A DNA stretch of 8,730 bases from positions 1 through 8,730 of the forward strand of contig SKIC01000232.1 of assembly GCA_007116685.1 (NCBI GenBank), read 5' to 3'. Under the pieces are notes generated by a model. That model was not told where the DNA came from and ran no database searches. It was given only the letters and a program-made list of their open reading frames with translations. The DNA comes from Balneolales bacterium. GTDB taxonomy: Bacteria > Bacteroidota > Rhodothermia > Balneolales > Natronogracilivirgulaceae. Position 1 is the stretch's first letter; every line of letters begins with the position of its first letter. Made by a program: the position numbers and the translations under genes. This document shows positions 7,796 to 8,730 of this stretch, piece by piece.

Positions 7796-8110
7796 TTATA
7801 CTGCTAATTCGGCCGTTTTATCTTCGATAATTTTTTTGAGTTGCTCAGCAGATAAAACACCTGCCTGGCGCCAGATGATTTTACCTCTGTGGAATAACAT
7901 CAAAGTTGGAACGCCTCTTACCTGATAGGTTTGCGCCGCAACTGGATTTTGATCTACATTTATTTTGATGATGGTAGCTTTGTCATCAATTATACCAGCT
8001 AATTTCTTTAATTCAGGAGCAAGCATTTTGCATGGACCGCACCATTCTGCATAAAAATCAACTAAGACTGGTTTTTCACCGCGGATTAAGTCATTAAATT
8101 TTTTCATCAT
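7796..8110 (-). CDS. trxA: Thioredoxin
   Basis: This small cytoplasmic dithiol-disulfide oxidoreductase has 104 residues. The active site WCGPCK is at residues 23-28 (Cys24 and Cys27), preceded by the core strand PVLVDFYAE. The cis-proline loop RGVPTLMLF has Pro68, and INVDQNP at about 50-56 is the usual third strand and turn. There is no signal peptide or lipobox, so it acts in the cytosol. The N-terminus is about 8 residues shorter than E. coli TrxA, which trims the first strand; this short form is familiar in Bacteroidota. Two ATG codons (8110 and 8107) follow each other and either could start the protein; there is no Shine-Dalgarno to decide. The gene lies 17 bases after the DUF2892 gene, so the two are probably co-transcribed. 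It converges on nrdJ, whose product needs a thioredoxin-type reductant. Other thioredoxins probably exist in the genome, so the trxA symbol is by family. Confidence 0.93.
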   Translation of the reverse strand: MMKKFNDLIRGEKPVLVDFYAEWCGPCKMLAPELKKLAGIIDDKATIIKINVDQNPVAAQTYQVRGVPTLMLFHRGKIIWRQAGVLSAEQLKKIIEDKTAELAV

Positions 8111-8127
8111 AACAAGTAAATTATTGT

Positions 8128-8349
8128 CTATTTCTTAACTTCTTCAAATTCAATTTCTGTCGCATTATTGACATCAACTTTTGATGGATTAGTACCGCAA
8201 TATGCTGAACCCGGTACAAGGGGACATCCTCGGTTAGTAAGACCGAAAAATAAGATAACACCACCAAGAATGGCGAAAAGCCAATTAGATTCCATCAATG
8301 CGGAGAAGCCAACCCAGGCTCCAATAAAAATCTGTACAAATCGTAACAT
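8128..8349 (-). CDS. Small two-helix membrane protein, DUF2892 (YgaP transmembrane domain-like)
   Basis: The 73-residue protein has two hydrophobic segments (about 4-19 and 23-38) joined by a short turn. These are followed by RGCPLVPGSAYCGTN, with Cys42 and Cys51, and an acidic, Lys-ended tail. The hydrophobic pair followed by a Gly-Cys-Pro-Leu motif is typical of DUF2892, the membrane part of the E. coli YgaP sulfurtransferase; no rhodanese domain is present here. The second Cys and the extended hydrophilic tail are visible, but their role is unknown. It is the first gene of a probable two-gene - strand unit with thioredoxin (17-base gap). A thiol or sulfur-related role on the cytoplasmic face of the inner membrane is inference from family and neighbour. 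The ATG at 8347-8349 is preceded by an AT-rich region. A + strand frame on the opposite side (8168-8356) is a shadow. Confidence 0.85.
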   Translation of the reverse strand: MLRFVQIFIGAWVGFSALMESNWLFAILGGVILFFGLTNRGCPLVPGSAYCGTNPSKVDVNNATEIEFEEVKK

Positions 8350-8362
8350 GAGATAATTTTAG

Positions 8363-8390
8363 TTTTATAAATATATAAATAAATATATAT
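8363..8390. promoter_or_regulatory. AT-only tract in the divergent intergenic region, likely promoter area
   Basis: Twenty-eight consecutive bases are A or T only, mostly TATAAATA-type repeats, 13 bases upstream of the DUF2892 start codon. The region lies between two divergent genes (DUF2892-trxA on the - strand, the gene at 8483 on the + strand), so promoters for both are expected between 8350 and 8482. On the - strand, TATATTTA within the tract is one mismatch from the Bacteroidota TAnnTTTG element. I could not fix a -33 element, so the exact promoter is unassigned. Confidence 0.35.
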
Positions 8391-8482
8391 GAAATTATCG
8401 AATCACGCAAGCCAGGTCTGTAAAGAGCGATAGATTTTGTATCTTATCCGAATAATTCAAATTATCATTCAAAACAGTATTT

Positions 8483-8730
8483 ATGAAATTAGTTGACCCA
8501 AGCGGAAAAGAAATTACCAGCAAAGAAAATAAAGAGGCTAAAGAGCTAGAGCGTCAGCTCATGATGAAGACCGAAAAAATTGTTGAGCCTATATTCAATA
8601 AACTGAAATTAGCTAACCAACAGGTATCTCAAGAAAACTTAATGCAACTCACTTCTATGGCTCACCAAATCTTATTTAATCGATTGGTGTTCAATATGAT
8701 TAAGAAGATGGGCGTAGAAAATATTGATGA
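8483..8730 (+). CDS. Unrecognised protein, N-terminal part (runs off the window)
   Basis: An ATG at 8483 opens a frame that stays open for 82 codons to the window edge. The translation starts MKLVDPSGKEITSKEN and continues with a Lys/Glu-rich amphipathic helix (about 13-45), then a more hydrophobic helical part containing HQILFNRLVFNMIKKMG (about 61-77). It has no signal peptide, membrane segment, cysteine or catalytic motif that I recognise. Codon use and A/T-rich wobble positions look like the neighbouring genes, which supports real coding. No Shine-Dalgarno is visible, as elsewhere in the window. It is divergent from the DUF2892-trxA pair. I do not recognise the family; the predominantly helical, Met-rich sequence suggests a small soluble structural or binding protein, but no function is claimed. 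Confidence 0.65.
   Translation, partial: MKLVDPSGKEITSKENKEAKELERQLMMKTEKIVEPIFNKLKLANQQVSQENLMQLTSMAHQILFNRLVFNMIKKMGVENID

Noticed and set aside
8168..8356. 62-codon + strand frame opposite the DUF2892 gene
   Set aside because: It is antisense to a better-supported protein with membrane helices and a family motif, and itself shows no domain.

Overview
This window looks like chromosomal housekeeping DNA from a moderately AT-rich member of the Bacteroidota/Balneolota group. The reasons are a BshC-type bacillithiol enzyme, starts without clear Shine-Dalgarno sequences, a UVR-motif protein with an acidic linker, and a long B12-dependent ribonucleotide reductase. The assignment is inferred from gene content; no rRNA or other phylogenetic marker is present. 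I see no tRNA or rRNA gene, transposon, phage integrase or CRISPR array.

Layout: bases 1-3617 hold a tightly packed + strand block. It starts with the C-terminal tail of a UVR-motif protein, probably a bifunctional nuclease (DUF151) family member. Then come bshC, a 5-formyltetrahydrofolate cyclo-ligase, a PspC-domain membrane protein, and tmk. Gaps are 4, 1, 66 and 7 bases, so this is probably one operon, or two if the 66-base gap contains a promoter. bshC starts with GTG and tmk with TTG.

Bases 3618-4116 are a non-coding gap of about 500 bases. It contains a compact cluster of DnaA-box-like 9-mers (3862-3952): two on the + strand and three on the - strand, flanking an AT-rich spacer. This looks like a replication origin (oriC) core or a DnaA-controlled regulatory region for the reductase gene that follows. 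It is the most notable feature of the window.

Bases 4117-7731 encode a class II (adenosylcobalamin-dependent) ribonucleotide reductase, NrdJ, with all expected catalytic cysteines and a C-terminal cysteine-rich tail. It converges on a - strand pair, thioredoxin and a small two-helix DUF2892-type membrane protein. A strong hairpin between nrdJ and the thioredoxin gene is placed to terminate both. After an AT-rich divergent gap, an unrecognised + strand gene starts at 8483 and runs off the window.

Functional links: tmk (dTDP synthesis), 5-FCL (folate recycling for thymidylate and purine synthesis) and NrdJ (deoxynucleotides) all serve DNA precursor supply. Thioredoxin is a plausible reductant for NrdJ, and BshC adds low-molecular-weight thiol chemistry. 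I found no obviously new defence or mobile system; apart from the DnaA-box cluster, the genes are largely ordinary.
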